NCBI RefSeq assembly: GCF_013387465.1
Contig: NZ_VYGV01000003.1
Location: 1 to 64,000 of the forward strand
Source: Hydrogenophaga aromaticivorans
GTDB lineage: Bacteria; Pseudomonadota; Gammaproteobacteria; Burkholderiales; Burkholderiaceae_C
Length of the DNA stretch: 64,000 nucleotides
Direction of reading: 5' to 3'
Part shown: piece after piece, positions 9,158 through 19,630 of the stretch
Layout: each line of letters starts with the position of its first letter
Position numbering within the stretch: position 1 is the first letter of the stretch
Position numbers and translations under genes: made by a program
Notes under the pieces: model-generated
What the model saw: only the letters and a program-made list of their open reading frames with translations
Database searches by the model: none
What the model was told of the DNA's origin: nothing

Positions 9158-10120
9158 TTATTGAAGCGCCTGAACCCCGGCCACCAGCCAGCCGCCCGAA
9201 CCGCTCTTGGGCCGGGTGATGTTCCAGACTTCGCGGAACGGATTGGGGCCGGCCGAAGCGTCTTCCCGGATCATCCCGGAAAACTCCACACTCGCCATGT
9301 AACCGTCGTCCAGTTCCTCAATGCCCAGCAACTGGGCTTCGAGCATCACGACATCGGTCTTGTTGACGCTGCTGCCGCTGGTCTGCTCGCGTTCGGCCAG
9401 CTGGCTCTTGATCTGCTCCAGCATGCCGTCGGTCATCATGGCCCGCAGGCTGCGAATGTCGGACCGGTCCCAGGCATCCTGCAGGTTCACGAAGTTGGTC
9501 TTGGACGCCTTGAGAAAACCTTCGACGTCGAAGTCGCTGGGCACGCCCCAGGAGGGGGAACCCGCCAGCGCCGAACCGATCATGGAACCACCAGCACCCG
9601 CCGGGCCACCGCTCTCCCAAGGACGGGCCGACGCGTCATTGCCCACGTTCTGCGGGCTGTAACCCCGCGGCGTCGCCGCCAGGTCCGAGGCACCCGCACC
9701 CTGGTAGACCAGCCCGGACGGTTTGGCGGCCGCTGAACCCCGGCGCATCACCATGCGGATCACGGCGATCACCACCACCGCCAGCAAAGCCAGCATGAGG
9801 AACTGGGCAAAGCCCTCACCCAGGCCCAATGAGGAAGCCAGCCAGGCCAGGCCGAGACCGGCGGCCAGGCCACCCAGCATGGCGCCCCAGGGGCGCTTGG
9901 GGGCGGCTGCGGCGGGCGCCGGTGTGGTGGGTCGGGTCGCTGCGTTTTGAGCGGGCGCCTGCTGCGGCGTGACTGGCTGGGTCGCAGGCACCGAGGAGCG
10001 CTGGGTCACATTGCCCGACTGTTTGCCGATGGACAAACCACCTCCCATGCGCTTGGCCGAGGCGTCATGCGCCCCCAGCGCCATCGCGCAGACCAACAGT
10101 ACCGACCACAACCTGCTCAT
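9158..10120 (-). CDS. Tim44-like domain protein with signal peptide
   Basis: A 320-residue protein. An N-terminal signal peptide (1-22, ending SAKRMGGG after DASA), a Pro/Ala/Gln-rich linker (35-90), a hydrophobic double segment (about 95-140) and a C-terminal Tim44-like domain (about 215-320: FLKASKTNFVNLQDAWDRSD, VEFSGMIREDAS, FREVWNITRP). Bacterial Tim44-domain proteins are membrane-associated with poorly defined roles. It sits inside the ubiE-ubiJ-ubiB cluster, 37 bp after ubiE, so a role near the quinone machinery is possible but only inferred. Confidence 0.82.
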   Translation of the reverse strand: MSRLWSVLLVCAMALGAHDASAKRMGGGLSIGKQSGNVTQRSSVPATQPVTPQQAPAQNAATRPTTPAPAAAAPKRPWGAMLGGLAAGLGLAWLASSLGLGEGFAQFLMLALLAVVVIAVIRMVMRRGSAAAKPSGLVYQGAGASDLAATPRGYSPQNVGNDASARPWESGGPAGAGGSMIGSALAGSPSWGVPSDFDVEGFLKASKTNFVNLQDAWDRSDIRSLRAMMTDGMLEQIKSQLAEREQTSGSSVNKTDVVMLEAQLLGIEELDDGYMASVEFSGMIREDASAGPNPFREVWNITRPKSGSGGWLVAGVQALQ

Positions 10121-10157
10121 TGTTCCATCCCTCAATTGACGTAAAAAACCCACTGAA

Positions 10158-10889
10158 TCAACACTTGATGCCCACGTGCAAGGCCACCACACCGGCGCTG
10201 AGGTTGTGCACGTCCACATGCCCGAATCCCACCGACTTCATCATCTGTCGCAATTCCTCCTGCCCCGGGTGCATGCGGATGGACTCGGCGAGGTAGCGGT
10301 AGCTGTGCTCGTCGTTGGCCACCAGCTTGCCCAGCTTCGGCAGGATGTTGAACGAGTACCAGTCATAAGCCTTCTCCAGCGGTTTGGCCACCCGGGAAAA
10401 CTCCAGCACTAGCAATTTGCCACCCGGTTTCAGGGTGCGATGCATCTCGGCCAGTGCAAGTTCCTTGTGCGTCATGTTGCGCAGGCCAAAGGCCACCGAC
10501 ACAAAATCGAACGACTCGCTGGCAAAGGGCAGCTTCTCGGCATCGCACACCATGGTGGGCAGCACGACCCCTTTGTCCAGCAGGCGGTTGCGGCCTTCGC
10601 GCAACATGGCCTCGTTGATATCGGTGTGCACCACGCGACCTGTAGGGCCAACCTTGGCGGCAAAAGCCAGTGACAGGTCACCCGTACCGCCCGCGATGTC
10701 CAGCACCTGCTGGCCTGGCTGCGGGTTGGCCACGGTGAGGGTGTAGTGCTTCCAGATGCGGTGCAGGCCGGCCGACATGAGGTCGTTCATCACATCGTAT
10801 TTGGGTGCGACCGAATCGAACACGCTGCGCACGTGCTGCGCTTTTTCACGCTCGTCAACCGTCTTGAAACCGAAATGGGTAGATGCCAT
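10158..10889 (-). CDS. ubiE: Ubiquinone/menaquinone C-methyltransferase UbiE
   Basis: A 243-residue class I SAM methyltransferase. It has the UbiE opening ([20 protein letters not shown]), SAM motif I ([16 protein letters not shown]), and conserved [16 protein letters not shown] and [12 protein letters not shown] segments. It methylates the C2 position of the demethylated quinol ring. It lies 14 bp after the DUF971 gene and leads a leftward set with Tim44-like, ubiJ and ubiB genes. Confidence 0.97.
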   Translation of the reverse strand: MASTHFGFKTVDEREKAQHVRSVFDSVAPKYDVMNDLMSAGLHRIWKHYTLTVANPQPGQQVLDIAGGTGDLSLAFAAKVGPTGRVVHTDINEAMLREGRNRLLDKGVVLPTMVCDAEKLPFASESFDFVSVAFGLRNMTHKELALAEMHRTLKPGGKLLVLEFSRVAKPLEKAYDWYSFNILPKLGKLVANDEHSYRYLAESIRMHPGQEELRQMMKSVGFGHVDVHNLSAGVVALHVGIKC

Positions 10890-10903
10890 GGCGCAATCCG
10901 TTC

Positions 10904-11323
10904 CTAGTGTGAGTGGCTTCCGCAGGCCGAGCCTGCTTTCTCCGGCATGGCGGCGTCGCGGTCAACCCCCGCCTGGAGGAGGCGTTGCTGGTAGTCGGCC
11001 CACAGCGCGTCTTGCTGGCTGCCCAGGAAATACAGGTAGTCCCACGAATAAATACCGCTGTCGTGACCGTCGCTGAACGTGGGCTGCACCGCGTAGTTGC
11101 CCACAGCCTCCAGCGCCAGAATGCCGACCTCGCGCTTGCCGGTCTGCAGCACTTCCTGGCCCGGGCCGTGGCCCTGGACTTCGGCCGAAGGCGAAAACAC
11201 CCGCATCAGTTCGAACGGGATGCGGAAGTCGCTGCCATCTGAAAAGCTCACCTGCAGCACGCGCGACTGGCTGTGCACCGTGATGTCCTGCGGTGTCGGG
11301 GTGTTTTTGTCGAGTCCTGCCAT
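10904..11323 (-). CDS. DUF971 domain protein
   Basis: A 139-residue protein with the DUF971 fold that also forms the N-terminus of gamma-butyrobetaine hydroxylase: [33 protein letters not shown] core and [13 protein letters not shown]. It carries His/Cys residues at the C-terminus (ACGSHSH). ATG 11323 is preceded by CCGGAGA, 5-6 nt away. A longer open frame upstream is a shadow of the oxidoreductase gene. It is commonly found next to ubiE in betaproteobacteria; its function is unknown. Confidence 0.85.
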   Translation of the reverse strand: MAGLDKNTPTPQDITVHSQSRVLQVSFSDGSDFRIPFELMRVFSPSAEVQGHGPGQEVLQTGKREVGILALEAVGNYAVQPTFSDGHDSGIYSWDYLYFLGSQQDALWADYQQRLLQAGVDRDAAMPEKAGSACGSHSH

Positions 11324-11349
11324 GGCTGTCTCCGGTTGGTTGACTGTGA

Positions 11350-14300
11350 TCAGACCAGCACGCGTTCGATGCCGCCCTGGTTGGCTTGCGCCACGTATTC
11401 GGGCAACCAGTCCTTGCCCAGAATCTGGTTGGCCATCTCGACAACGATGTAGTCGGCTTCGAGCAGGCCGTTGTTCAGGTCGTCGCCGTAGCGCGTCAGG
11501 CCCTGCAGGCAGCTCGGGCACGAGGTCAGCATCTTGATGTTGGCCTGGGCGCCCACGGTACCGGCGGCGCGCAGCTGCGCCTCGCCCTTCTTGATCTCTT
11601 CCTCCTTGCGGAAGCGGATCTGGGTGGAGATGTCGGGCCGGGTCACACCCAGCGTGCCGCTCTCGCCGCAGCAGCGCTTGCTCTCGACCACGTTGTCGCC
11701 CATCAAAGCCTTGACCGTTTTCATCGGGTCCTGCAGCTTCATGGGCGTGTGGCAGGGGTCGTGGTACAGGTAACCGCCCTGCCCGGCCGGCAGCGTGATG
11801 CCTTTTTCCAGCAGGTATTCGTGGATGTCGATGATGCGGCAGCCGGGGAAGATCTTGTCGAACTCGTAGCCCTGCAGCTGGTCGTAGCAGGTGCCGCAAC
11901 TCACCACCACGGTCTTGATATCCAGGTAGTTCAGCGTGTTGGCCACACGGTGGAACAGCACCCGGTTGTCGGTGATGATCTTCTCGGCCTTGTCGAACTG
12001 TCCCGAACCGCGCTGCGGGTAACCGCAGCACAAATAGCCCGGCGGCAGCACGGTCTGCACGCCCGCGTGCCAGAGCATGGCCTGCGTGGCCAGCCCCACC
12101 TGGCTGAACAGGCGCTCCGAGCCGCAGCCGGGGAAATAGAACACCGCCTCGGTCTCGGCCGTGGTGCCCACCGGGTTGCGGATGATGGGCACGTAGTCCT
12201 TGTCCTCGATGTCCAGCAGCGCGCGCGCCGTCTTCTTGGGCAGGCCGCCCGGCATCTTCTTGTTGATGAAGTGGATCACCTGCTCCTTGATCGGCGCGGG
12301 CCCGAGCGTGGCGGGCGGTGCGCTGGTCTGCTTGCGCGCGGCGAGCTTCAGCACGTTGTTGGCCATGCGCTGGGCCTTGAAGCCCACGCCGACCATGGCC
12401 GAGCGCATGAACTTGATGGTCTCGGGGTTGGTCGCGTTCAGAAAGAACATGGCCGCGGCGTTGCCCGGGCGGAAGCTTTTCTGCCCCATCTTGCGCAACA
12501 GGTTGCGCATGTTCATGGTCACGTCGCCGAAGTCGATCTTGACCGGGCACGGGCTCAGGCACTTGTGGCAGACCGTGCAGTGGTCGGCCACGTCTTCGAA
12601 CTCTTCCCAGTGCTTGATGCTGATGCCGCGGCGCGTCTGCTCTTCGTACAGAAAGGCCTCGACCAGCAGCGAGGTCGCCAGGATCTTGTTGCGCGGGCTG
12701 TAGAGCAGGTTGGCGCGCGGCACGTGCGTGGCGCAAACCGGTTTGCATTTGCCGCAGCGCAGGCAGTCCTTGACCGAATCGGCGATGGCGCCGATGTCGC
12801 TCTGCTGCATGATCAGCGACTCGTGGCCCATCAGGCCGAAGCTGGGGGTGTAGGCGTTGGAGAGGTCGGCGCGGCGCAGGCTGGTGTCAGCGGCGAGGCC
12901 TTGCACGCCCGACAGGTCACGCAGCAGCTTGCCCTTGTTGAAGCGGCCTTCCGGGTCCACCTTGGCCTTGTACTCGGCGAAGGGACGCAGCTCGTCGTCG
13001 GTCAGGAATTCCAGCTTGGTGATGCCGATGCCGTGTTCACCCGAGATCACCCCGTCCAGGCTGCGCGCCAGCACCATGATGCGACCCACCGCTTCGTGCG
13101 CGGTCTGCAGCATCTCGTAGTCGTCGCTGTTGACGGGGATGTTGGTGTGCACGTTGCCGTCACCGGCGTGCATGTGCAACGCCACCCAGACCCGGCCCTT
13201 GAGCACGCGCTGATGGATGGCCGTGCATTCGGCCAGGATCGGACCGAACGCTGCGCCGGTGAAGATGCCTTGCAGGGGCGCGCGGATCTGCGTCTTCCAG
13301 CTCGCGCGCAAGCGGTGGTCCTGCAACTGCGGGAACAGCGTTTCCACGTCGCGCAGCCAGCCGGCCCAGAGCGAGCGCACTTCGCGCACCAGCGCCAGCG
13401 CCTGCTGCACACGGTCTTCCAGCAACTCGGCGCTGGGAATGTCGTTGGCGTCGTCGGTCTTACCCAGCGGCAACTGGCCGCGGGTGAAGAAAGCTTCCAG
13501 CGCTTCGCAGAGCTTGAGCTTGTTGCGCAGCGAGAGCTCGATGTTGATGCGCTCGATGCCCTCGGTGTACTCGCCCATGCGCGGCAGCGGGATCACCACG
13601 TCTTCGTTCACCTTGAAGGCGTTGGTGTGCTTGCTGATGGCCGCGGTGCGCTTGCGGTCGAGCCAGAATTTCTTGCGCGCTTCGGCGCTGATGGCCACGA
13701 AACCTTCACCGCTGCGGCCGTTGGCCAGGCGGATCACCTCGCTGGTGGCGCGGGCCACGGCATCGGCGTCGTCGCCCACGATGTCGCCCACCAGCACCAT
13801 CTTGGGCAAGGTGCCGCGCTTGCTCTTGGTGGCGTAGCCCACGGCCTTGAGGTAACGGTCGTCCAGGTGCTCCAGGCCGGCCAGGATGGCACCACCGGGG
13901 CGTTTCATCTCGCCGAACATGAAGTCCTTGATGTCCACGATGGACGGCACGCAGTCCTTGGGGTTGCCGAAGAACTCCAGGCACACGGTGCGCACGTGCT
14001 CGGGCATGCGGTGCACCAGCCAGCGCGCGCTGGTGATCAGGCCGTCACAGCCTTCTTTCTGGATGCCCGGCAGGCCGGCGAGGAACTTGTCGGTCACGTC
14101 CTTGCCCAGGCCTTCCTTGCGGAAGGTCGAGCCCGGGATCACCAACTGTTCGGTGCGCACGTGCGTCTTGCCGTTGGCCTCGAAGTACTTCAATTCGAAG
14201 GTGGCGACCTCGGCATCGTGAATCTTGCCGCGGTTGTGGTCCAGGCGCGTGACTTCCAGCCACTGCGCCTGCGGCGTCACCATGCGCCAGCTCACCAGGT

Positions 14301-15243
14301 TGTCCAGCGCCGTGCCCCAGAGCACGGCCTTCTTGCCACCGGCGTTCATGGCGATGTTGCCGCCCACGCACGAGGCTTCGGCCGAGGTCGGGTCCACCGC
14401 AAACACATGGCCGGCGCGCTCGGCCGCATCGGCCACGCGCTGCGTCACCACGCCAGCCTCGGTCCAGATCGTGGGCAGTGGCTCGGCGTGGCCGGGCACG
14501 GCCACGAACTCCACCTCGGTCATGGCTTCGAGTTTTTCGGTGTTGATCACCGCGCTCTTCCAGGTCAGCGGGATCGCGCCGCCGGTGTAGCCGGTGCCGC
14601 CGCCGCGCGGCACGATGGTCAGACCGAGTTCGAAACAGCCACGCACCAGCTCGGCCATCTCGGCCTCGGTGTCTGGGGTGAGCACCACGAACGGGTATTC
14701 CACACGCCAGTCGGTCGCATCGGTCACATGCGAGACACGCGAGAGGCCGTCGAATTTGATGTTGTCCTTGGCCGTCAGCCGGCGCAGCGCCTTGGTGGCG
14801 CGCTGGCGCAAGGCGGCCATGTCCTCGAACGAGCGGGCGAAGCTGTCGACCGCGGCCCGGGCGGCGCTGAGCAGCTCGGCCACCAGGGTGTCGCGCGCGG
14901 CATCGTCCTGCGGCGTGCGCCGCTTCTGCACCTCACCCAGGCGGTGGTGCAAAGCCTCCACCAGCGCGGCGCGGCGCTTGGGGTTGTCCAGCAGGTCGTC
15001 CTGCAGATAGGGGTTGCGCTGCACCACCCAGATGTCGCCCAACACCTCGTACAACATGCGTGCGGAACGCCCGGTGCGGCGCTCGGCGCGCAACTCGTCC
15101 AGCAGCCCCCAAGCCCGCTCGCCCAACAACCGCAGCACGATTTCTCGGTCCGAAAAGGAGGTGTAGTTGTACGGAATCTCGCGCAGGCGTGGCGCGTCGT
15201 CGGCGGCGGTAACGAGGAGCGAAAGCGGCGTGGGAGCGTTCAT
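11350..15243 (-). CDS. Large FAD-linked oxidoreductase with Fe-S and CCG domains (DUF3683 N-terminus)
   Basis: A 1297-residue single-chain enzyme. N-terminal DUF3683 ([15 protein letters not shown]); FAD-binding type 4 domain (about 180-420, [16 protein letters not shown]); FAD-oxidase C-terminal part ([19 protein letters not shown]); two [4Fe-4S] sets ([11 protein letters not shown] and [12 protein letters not shown]); then two CCG/heterodisulfide-reductase-like halves ([19 protein letters not shown]). The layout resembles YdiJ/D-2-hydroxyacid or D-lactate dehydrogenases that pass electrons to the quinone pool. ATG 15243 (MNAPTPLS) fits the family start better than the in-frame upstream codons. 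The substrate is not determined; D-lactate or D-2-hydroxyglutarate are guesses. Confidence 0.88.
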   Translation of the reverse strand: MNAPTPLSLLVTAADDAPRLREIPYNYTSFSDREIVLRLLGERAWGLLDELRAERRTGRSARMLYEVLGDIWVVQRNPYLQDDLLDNPKRRAALVEALHHRLGEVQKRRTPQDDAARDTLVAELLSAARAAVDSFARSFEDMAALRQRATKALRRLTAKDNIKFDGLSRVSHVTDATDWRVEYPFVVLTPDTEAEMAELVRGCFELGLTIVPRGGGTGYTGGAIPLTWKSAVINTEKLEAMTEVEFVAVPGHAEPLPTIWTEAGVVTQRVADAAERAGHVFAVDPTSAEASCVGGNIAMNAGGKKAVLWGTALDNLVSWRMVTPQAQWLEVTRLDHNRGKIHDAEVATFELKYFEANGKTHVRTEQLVIPGSTFRKEGLGKDVTDKFLAGLPGIQKEGCDGLITSARWLVHRMPEHVRTVCLEFFGNPKDCVPSIVDIKDFMFGEMKRPGGAILAGLEHLDDRYLKAVGYATKSKRGTLPKMVLVGDIVGDDADAVARATSEVIRLANGRSGEGFVAISAEARKKFWLDRKRTAAISKHTNAFKVNEDVVIPLPRMGEYTEGIERINIELSLRNKLKLCEALEAFFTRGQLPLGKTDDANDIPSAELLEDRVQQALALVREVRSLWAGWLRDVETLFPQLQDHRLRASWKTQIRAPLQGIFTGAAFGPILAECTAIHQRVLKGRVWVALHMHAGDGNVHTNIPVNSDDYEMLQTAHEAVGRIMVLARSLDGVISGEHGIGITKLEFLTDDELRPFAEYKAKVDPEGRFNKGKLLRDLSGVQGLAADTSLRRADLSNAYTPSFGLMGHESLIMQQSDIGAIADSVKDCLRCGKCKPVCATHVPRANLLYSPRNKILATSLLVEAFLYEEQTRRGISIKHWEEFEDVADHCTVCHKCLSPCPVKIDFGDVTMNMRNLLRKMGQKSFRPGNAAAMFFLNATNPETIKFMRSAMVGVGFKAQRMANNVLKLAARKQTSAPPATLGPAPIKEQVIHFINKKMPGGLPKKTARALLDIEDKDYVPIIRNPVGTTAETEAVFYFPGCGSERLFSQVGLATQAMLWHAGVQTVLPPGYLCCGYPQRGSGQFDKAEKIITDNRVLFHRVANTLNYLDIKTVVVSCGTCYDQLQGYEFDKIFPGCRIIDIHEYLLEKGITLPAGQGGYLYHDPCHTPMKLQDPMKTVKALMGDNVVESKRCCGESGTLGVTRPDISTQIRFRKEEEIKKGEAQLRAAGTVGAQANIKMLTSCPSCLQGLTRYGDDLNNGLLEADYIVVEMANQILGKDWLPEYVAQANQGGIERVLV

Positions 15244-15330
15244 GTGTGTGGCAGTCGCCAGCATGACAGTACAGAACCCAAGATGGTACCGCAGCGCAAC
15301 ATACACCCACCCCCCTCGTGGAAACCCCTG

Positions 15331-15359
15331 TTGTCACACCCTGGAAACGCATGTGCAAT
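15331..15359 (+). promoter_or_regulatory. Candidate ugp promoter with overlapping TTGTCACAC repeat
   Basis: TTGTCA (15331-15336), a 17-bp spacer and TGCAAT (15354-15359) form a plausible sigma70 promoter about 60 bp upstream of ugpB. The -35 lies within TTGTCACAC, which recurs exactly at 15364-15372, 33 bp on and near the predicted start point. The E. coli ugp operon is PhoB-controlled, but a standard Pho box (paired 7-mers spaced by 4) is not seen. Confidence 0.45.
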
Positions 15360-15419
15360 GGTTTTGTCACACGGGGCCGATACCCTGCGGCTTTCCGTAC
15401 GCCCAAACAGGAGCACTTC

Positions 15420-16736
15420 ATGCGCAAGCCATTCATCCCCCTCTCCGGCCTGCTGGCCCTCGCCACCCTCATGAGCGGCCCAGCCCACGCGCAGACCGAA
15501 ATCCAGTGGTGGCATTCCATGACCGGCGGCCTCAACGACTGGGTGCTGGACCTCTCCAATGGCTTCAACGCCAGCCAGAAGGAATACAAGATTGTGCCCA
15601 CGTACAAGGGCACCTACGACGAAACCATGCCGGCCGCCGTGGCGGCCTTCCGCGCCGGCAATGCGCCGCACATCCTGCAGGTCTACGAGGTCGGCACCGC
15701 GACCATGATGGCCGCCAAAGGCGCCATCGTTCCGGTGGGCAAGGTCCTGGCCGATGCCGGCTACAAGTTCGACCCCAAGGCCTACATCCCGGCCGTGGTG
15801 GGCTACTACACCGCCCCCAATGGCCAGATGCTGAGCTTCCCGCTCAACAGTTCGACCACCGTCTTCAACTACAACAAGGACCTGTTCAAGAAGGCCGGCC
15901 TGGACCCGAACAGCCCGCCCAAGACCTGGCCCGAAGTGGTGCTGGCCGCCGCCAAGCTCAAGGCCTCGGGCGTGAGCTGCCCCTTCACCACCAGCTGGCA
16001 GGGTTGGACCCAGCTGGAGAGCTTCTCCACCTGGCACAACACCGAGTTCGCCACCAAGGGCAACGGCTTTGGCGGCACCAGCGCGCGCCTGAACTTCAAC
16101 AGCCCGCTGCACGTGCGCCACATCGAGAACCTGGCCAACATGGCCAAGCAGGGCCTGTTTGTGTACCGCGGCCGCGGCAACGCCGCCGACGCGCCGTTCT
16201 ACTCGGGCGAGTGCGCCATGGCCACCGCCTCGTCGTCGACCTACGCCAGCATCAAGAAGAACGCCAAGTTCGACTTCGGCATTGCCCCGCTGCCGTACTA
16301 CCCCGACGTGGCCGGCGCGCCCCAGAACACCGTGATCGGCGGCGCCTCGCTGTGGGTCATGGCCGGCAAGAAGGCGCCCGAATACAAGGGCGTGGCCGCG
16401 TTCTTCAACTACCTGACCAACGCCGAGATCCAGGCCAAGAGCCACCAGCGTACCGGCTACCTGCCGATCACGCTGGCCTCGTTCGAAGCCACCGAGAAGG
16501 CGGGCTTCTACAAACAGAACCCTGGCACCGACGTGGCCGTGAACCAGATGATCCGCAAGACCACGGACAAGTCGCGCGGCATCCGCCTGGGCAACTTCGT
16601 GCAGATCCGCGCGATCGAGGACGAGGAGCTGGAGCAGGTCTGGGCCGGCAAGAAGTCCGCCAAGGAAGCGCTGGACAGCGCGGTCAAGCGCGGCAACGAG
16701 CTGCTGGTGCGATTCGAGGCGGCCAACAAGAACTGA
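15420..16736 (+). CDS. ugpB: sn-Glycerol-3-phosphate ABC transporter, periplasmic binding protein
   Basis: A 438-residue extracellular solute-binding family 1 protein. It has a signal peptide (MRKPFIPLSGLLALATLMSG, cleavage after AHA) and a mature start QTEIQWWHSMTGGLNDWV typical of UgpB. It delivers sn-glycerol-3-phosphate or glycerophosphodiesters to UgpAE. ATG 15420 was chosen because the signal peptide begins there and CAGGAG lies 6 nt upstream. It leads the operon ugpBAECQ and is divergent from the FAD/Fe-S oxidoreductase gene. Confidence 0.95.
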   Translation: MRKPFIPLSGLLALATLMSGPAHAQTEIQWWHSMTGGLNDWVLDLSNGFNASQKEYKIVPTYKGTYDETMPAAVAAFRAGNAPHILQVYEVGTATMMAAKGAIVPVGKVLADAGYKFDPKAYIPAVVGYYTAPNGQMLSFPLNSSTTVFNYNKDLFKKAGLDPNSPPKTWPEVVLAAAKLKASGVSCPFTTSWQGWTQLESFSTWHNTEFATKGNGFGGTSARLNFNSPLHVRHIENLANMAKQGLFVYRGRGNAADAPFYSGECAMATASSSTYASIKKNAKFDFGIAPLPYYPDVAGAPQNTVIGGASLWVMAGKKAPEYKGVAAFFNYLTNAEIQAKSHQRTGYLPITLASFEATEKAGFYKQNPGTDVAVNQMIRKTTDKSRGIRLGNFVQIRAIEDEELEQVWAGKKSAKEALDSAVKRGNELLVRFEAANKN

Positions 16737-16831
16737 GTCCTGCGGGCGGCCTGCACCGCCGCCCCCCACTCCCTCGCGTCCGTTGACAGTGCGCGGGGCG
16801 ATCCAACCCAACCACCTGCACCACGGCCCGC

Positions 16832-17719
16832 ATGGCTTCTGAAAAACGCGTCGTGTTCCGCTCCGGCTGGCTCCCCTGGGCGCTGCTGGCGCCCCAGGTG
16901 ATTGTCATCCTGGTGTTCTTCTTCTGGCCGGCAGCGCAGGCGCTGCTGCAGTCGTTCCAGCAGTCCGATGCCTTCGGCATCTCGACCGAGTGGGTGGGGC
17001 TGCAGAACTTCGAAAACCTGCTCAAGGACGACACCTACCTGGCCTCGTTCCAGACCACCGCGGTGTTCTCCGTGCTGGTCGCGGGGCTGGGCATCGGCAT
17101 CTCGCTGGTGCTGGCCGTGTTCGCCGACCGCGTGGTCAAGGCCACGCTGATCTACCGCACGCTGCTGATCTGGCCCTACGCGGTGGCCCCGGCCGTGGCC
17201 GGTGTGCTGTGGCTGTTCATGCTGGCGCCGTCCATCGGCGTCGTGTCGTACGCGCTGCGCGGCCTGGGCATCGAGTGGAACAGCCTGCTCAACAGCACCC
17301 ATGCCATGACCCTGATCGTGCTGGCCTCGGTCTGGAAGCAGATCTCCTACAACTTCCTGTTTTTCCTGGCCGGCCTGCAGAGCATTCCGAAGTCGCTGAT
17401 CGAGGCCGCGGCCATCGACGGCGCGCACCCCTGGCGGCGCTTCTGGACCATCCAGTTCCCGCTGCTCTCGCCCACAACCTTCTTCCTGTTCGTGATCAAC
17501 GTGGTCTACGCCTTCTTCGACACCTTCGCCATCGTGGACGCGGCCACCCAGGGCGGTCCGGGCAAGGACACCGCGATCCTGGTCTACAAGGTCTACTACG
17601 ACGGTTTCAAGGCGCTGGACCTCGGCGGTTCGGCGGCGCAGTCGGTGGTGCTGATGGTGATCGTCATTGCGCTCACCGTGGTGCAGTTCCGCTTCGTCGA
17701 GAAGAAGGTCCAATACTGA
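16832..17719 (+). CDS. ugpA: sn-Glycerol-3-phosphate ABC transporter permease UgpA
   Basis: A 295-residue MalF-type permease with six hydrophobic segments. The coupling-loop EAA motif is [20 protein letters not shown] (about residues 191-210). The opening [15 protein letters not shown] is typical of UgpA. It forms the membrane channel with UgpE. Its stop overlaps the ugpE start (TGATG), and it follows ugpB after 95 bp. Confidence 0.95.
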   Translation: MASEKRVVFRSGWLPWALLAPQVIVILVFFFWPAAQALLQSFQQSDAFGISTEWVGLQNFENLLKDDTYLASFQTTAVFSVLVAGLGIGISLVLAVFADRVVKATLIYRTLLIWPYAVAPAVAGVLWLFMLAPSIGVVSYALRGLGIEWNSLLNSTHAMTLIVLASVWKQISYNFLFFLAGLQSIPKSLIEAAAIDGAHPWRRFWTIQFPLLSPTTFFLFVINVVYAFFDTFAIVDAATQGGPGKDTAILVYKVYYDGFKALDLGGSAAQSVVLMVIVIALTVVQFRFVEKKVQY

Positions 17720-18570
17720 TGATCGAACGCCGCCCAGGCCTGACCGTGCTGTCCCACGCCGTGTTGATCCTCGGCGTGCTGGTGGTCGGCTTCCCGCTCT
17801 ACCTGACCTTCGTGGCCTCCACCCAGACGGCCGAAGCCATCGTGCACGCGCCGATGTCGCTGCTGCCAGGCAACCAGCTGATCGAGAACTACACCGCCGC
17901 GTTGCAGGGCACCGGCATGGGCGCCGCCTCCAACGCGCCTGTGGGCCGCATGATGATGGTCAGCCTGATCACCGCGCTGGTGATCGCGATCGGCAAGATC
18001 GCCATCTCGCTGCTGTCGGCCTTTGCCATCGTCTACTTCCGGTTCCCGTTCCGCATGCTGTTCTTCTGGGCGATCTTCGTCACCCTGATGCTGCCGGTGG
18101 AGGTGCGCATCGGGCCGACCTACGCGGTGGTGGCCAGCCTGGGCCTGCTCAACACCTACGCCGGCCTCACGGTGCCGCTGATCGCCTCGGCCACCGCCAC
18201 CTTCCTGTTCCGCCAGTTCTTCCTGACCGTGCCCGACGAGCTGGTGGAAGCCGCGCGCATGGACGGCGCGGGCCCGATGCGCTTCTTCAAGGACGTGCTG
18301 TTGCCGCTGTCCACCACCTCGATCGCCGCGTTGTTCGTGATCCAGTTCATCTACGGCTGGAACCAGTACCTCTGGCCGCTGCTGGTGACGACCGAAGAGA
18401 GCATGTACCCGGTGGTGATCGGCATCAAACGCATGATCAGCGGCGGCGACGCCGCCACCGACTGGAACATCGTGATGGCCACCGCCGTGCTGGCCATGAT
18501 CCCGCCGGCGCTGGTCGTCATGCTCATGCAGCGCTGGTTCGTCAAGGGTCTGGTGGACACCGAGAAGTGA
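17719..18570 (+). CDS. ugpE: sn-Glycerol-3-phosphate ABC transporter permease UgpE
   Basis: A 283-residue MalG-type permease, close to the 281 residues of E. coli UgpE. It has six hydrophobic segments and the EAA loop [20 protein letters not shown]. The family-specific [14 protein letters not shown] follows. The start ATG 17719 shares a base with the ugpA stop codon, which argues for coupled translation. A longer in-frame extension upstream is only the shadow of ugpA. Confidence 0.95.
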   Translation: MIERRPGLTVLSHAVLILGVLVVGFPLYLTFVASTQTAEAIVHAPMSLLPGNQLIENYTAALQGTGMGAASNAPVGRMMMVSLITALVIAIGKIAISLLSAFAIVYFRFPFRMLFFWAIFVTLMLPVEVRIGPTYAVVASLGLLNTYAGLTVPLIASATATFLFRQFFLTVPDELVEAARMDGAGPMRFFKDVLLPLSTTSIAALFVIQFIYGWNQYLWPLLVTTEESMYPVVIGIKRMISGGDAATDWNIVMATAVLAMIPPALVVMLMQRWFVKGLVDTEK

Positions 18571-18616
18571 GCCACCCCGTCATCGAAGAACAACAGAGAC
18601 AACAACAGAGATTTCC

Positions 18617-19630
18617 ATGGCATCCATTTCCCTGCGCAACGTGATCAAGCGCTACCGCACCGGCAAGACCGAGCTGCAAGTGATCCACGGTGTGAACGCC
18701 GAGATCGCCGACCGCGAGTTCATCGTCATCGTCGGCCCATCGGGCTGCGGCAAATCCACGCTGCTGCGCATGGTGGCCGGCCTGGAAGACATCAGTGGCG
18801 GCGACATCTGCATTGGCGAACGTGTGGTCAACACGCTGGAGCCGGCCGAGCGCGACATCGCCATGGTGTTCCAGAACTACGCGCTCTACCCGCACATGAC
18901 CGTGTTCGACAACATGGCCTATGGCCTGAAGATCAAGAAGGTGCCGATTGCCGAGATCAAGCAGCGTGTGGACAAGGCCGCCGGCATCCTCGAACTCGGT
19001 CACCTGCTGGCGCGCAAGCCGCGCGAACTCTCGGGTGGTCAACGCCAGCGCGTGGCCATGGGCCGCGCCATCGTGCGCCAGCCCCAGGTCTTCCTGTTCG
19101 ACGAACCGCTGTCCAACCTCGACGCCAAACTGCGCGCCCAGACCCGGCTGGAGATCCAGAAACTGCACCGCGAACTCGGCATCACCTCGCTGTTCGTGAC
19201 CCACGACCAGGTCGAAGCCATGACGCTGGCGCAGCGCATGATCGTGATGAACGCCGGCAGGATGGAACAGTTTGGCACCCCCGAAGAGGTCTACACCCGC
19301 CCGGCGACCACCTTCGTGGCCAGCTTCATCGGGTCGCCGCCCATGAACCTGCTCCAGCACGCGCCGGGCGGGCGCCCGGGCAGCCTGCTCGGTATCCGCC
19401 CCGAACACATCGACATCGGTGACAGCGGCTGGGCGCTTCAAGTGGAAACGGTGGAGCTGCTGGGGGCCGAACGCCTGGTGCACGCACGCCTGGGCGACGA
19501 AATGCTCATCATCCGCACCCACGAAGACCAGGGTGCGCCGGCCATCGGCAGCACCATCCATGCCCGGCCGCGCGAAGACCGCATGCACTGGTTCGACGCA
19601 CAGACCGGCCAGCGACAATCCGGGGCATGA
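18617..19630 (+). CDS. ugpC: sn-Glycerol-3-phosphate ABC transporter ATPase UgpC
   Basis: A 337-residue MalK-type ATPase. Walker [10 protein letters not shown] (about 37-45), signature LSGGQRQR, Walker [13 protein letters not shown] and the switch His in [10 protein letters not shown] are all present. A C-terminal TOBE/regulatory part covers about residues 235-337. It powers uptake through UgpAE. It starts 46 bp after ugpE and overlaps ugpQ by 4 bp (ATGA). Confidence 0.95.
   Translation: MASISLRNVIKRYRTGKTELQVIHGVNAEIADREFIVIVGPSGCGKSTLLRMVAGLEDISGGDICIGERVVNTLEPAERDIAMVFQNYALYPHMTVFDNMAYGLKIKKVPIAEIKQRVDKAAGILELGHLLARKPRELSGGQRQRVAMGRAIVRQPQVFLFDEPLSNLDAKLRAQTRLEIQKLHRELGITSLFVTHDQVEAMTLAQRMIVMNAGRMEQFGTPEEVYTRPATTFVASFIGSPPMNLLQHAPGGRPGSLLGIRPEHIDIGDSGWALQVETVELLGAERLVHARLGDEMLIIRTHEDQGAPAIGSTIHARPREDRMHWFDAQTGQRQSGA

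Noticed and set aside
15320..15420. A classical Pho box upstream of ugpB
   Set aside because: Only single TTGTCAC-type heptamers are seen; the expected second heptamer at 4-bp spacing is missing.
11386..15474. A 1362-codon open frame on the plus strand opposite the FAD/Fe-S oxidoreductase gene
   Set aside because: It is composed of His/Gln/Val/Arg-rich sequence typical of antisense frames in GC-rich DNA, has no recognisable domain, and the minus-strand gene is a well-conserved enzyme.
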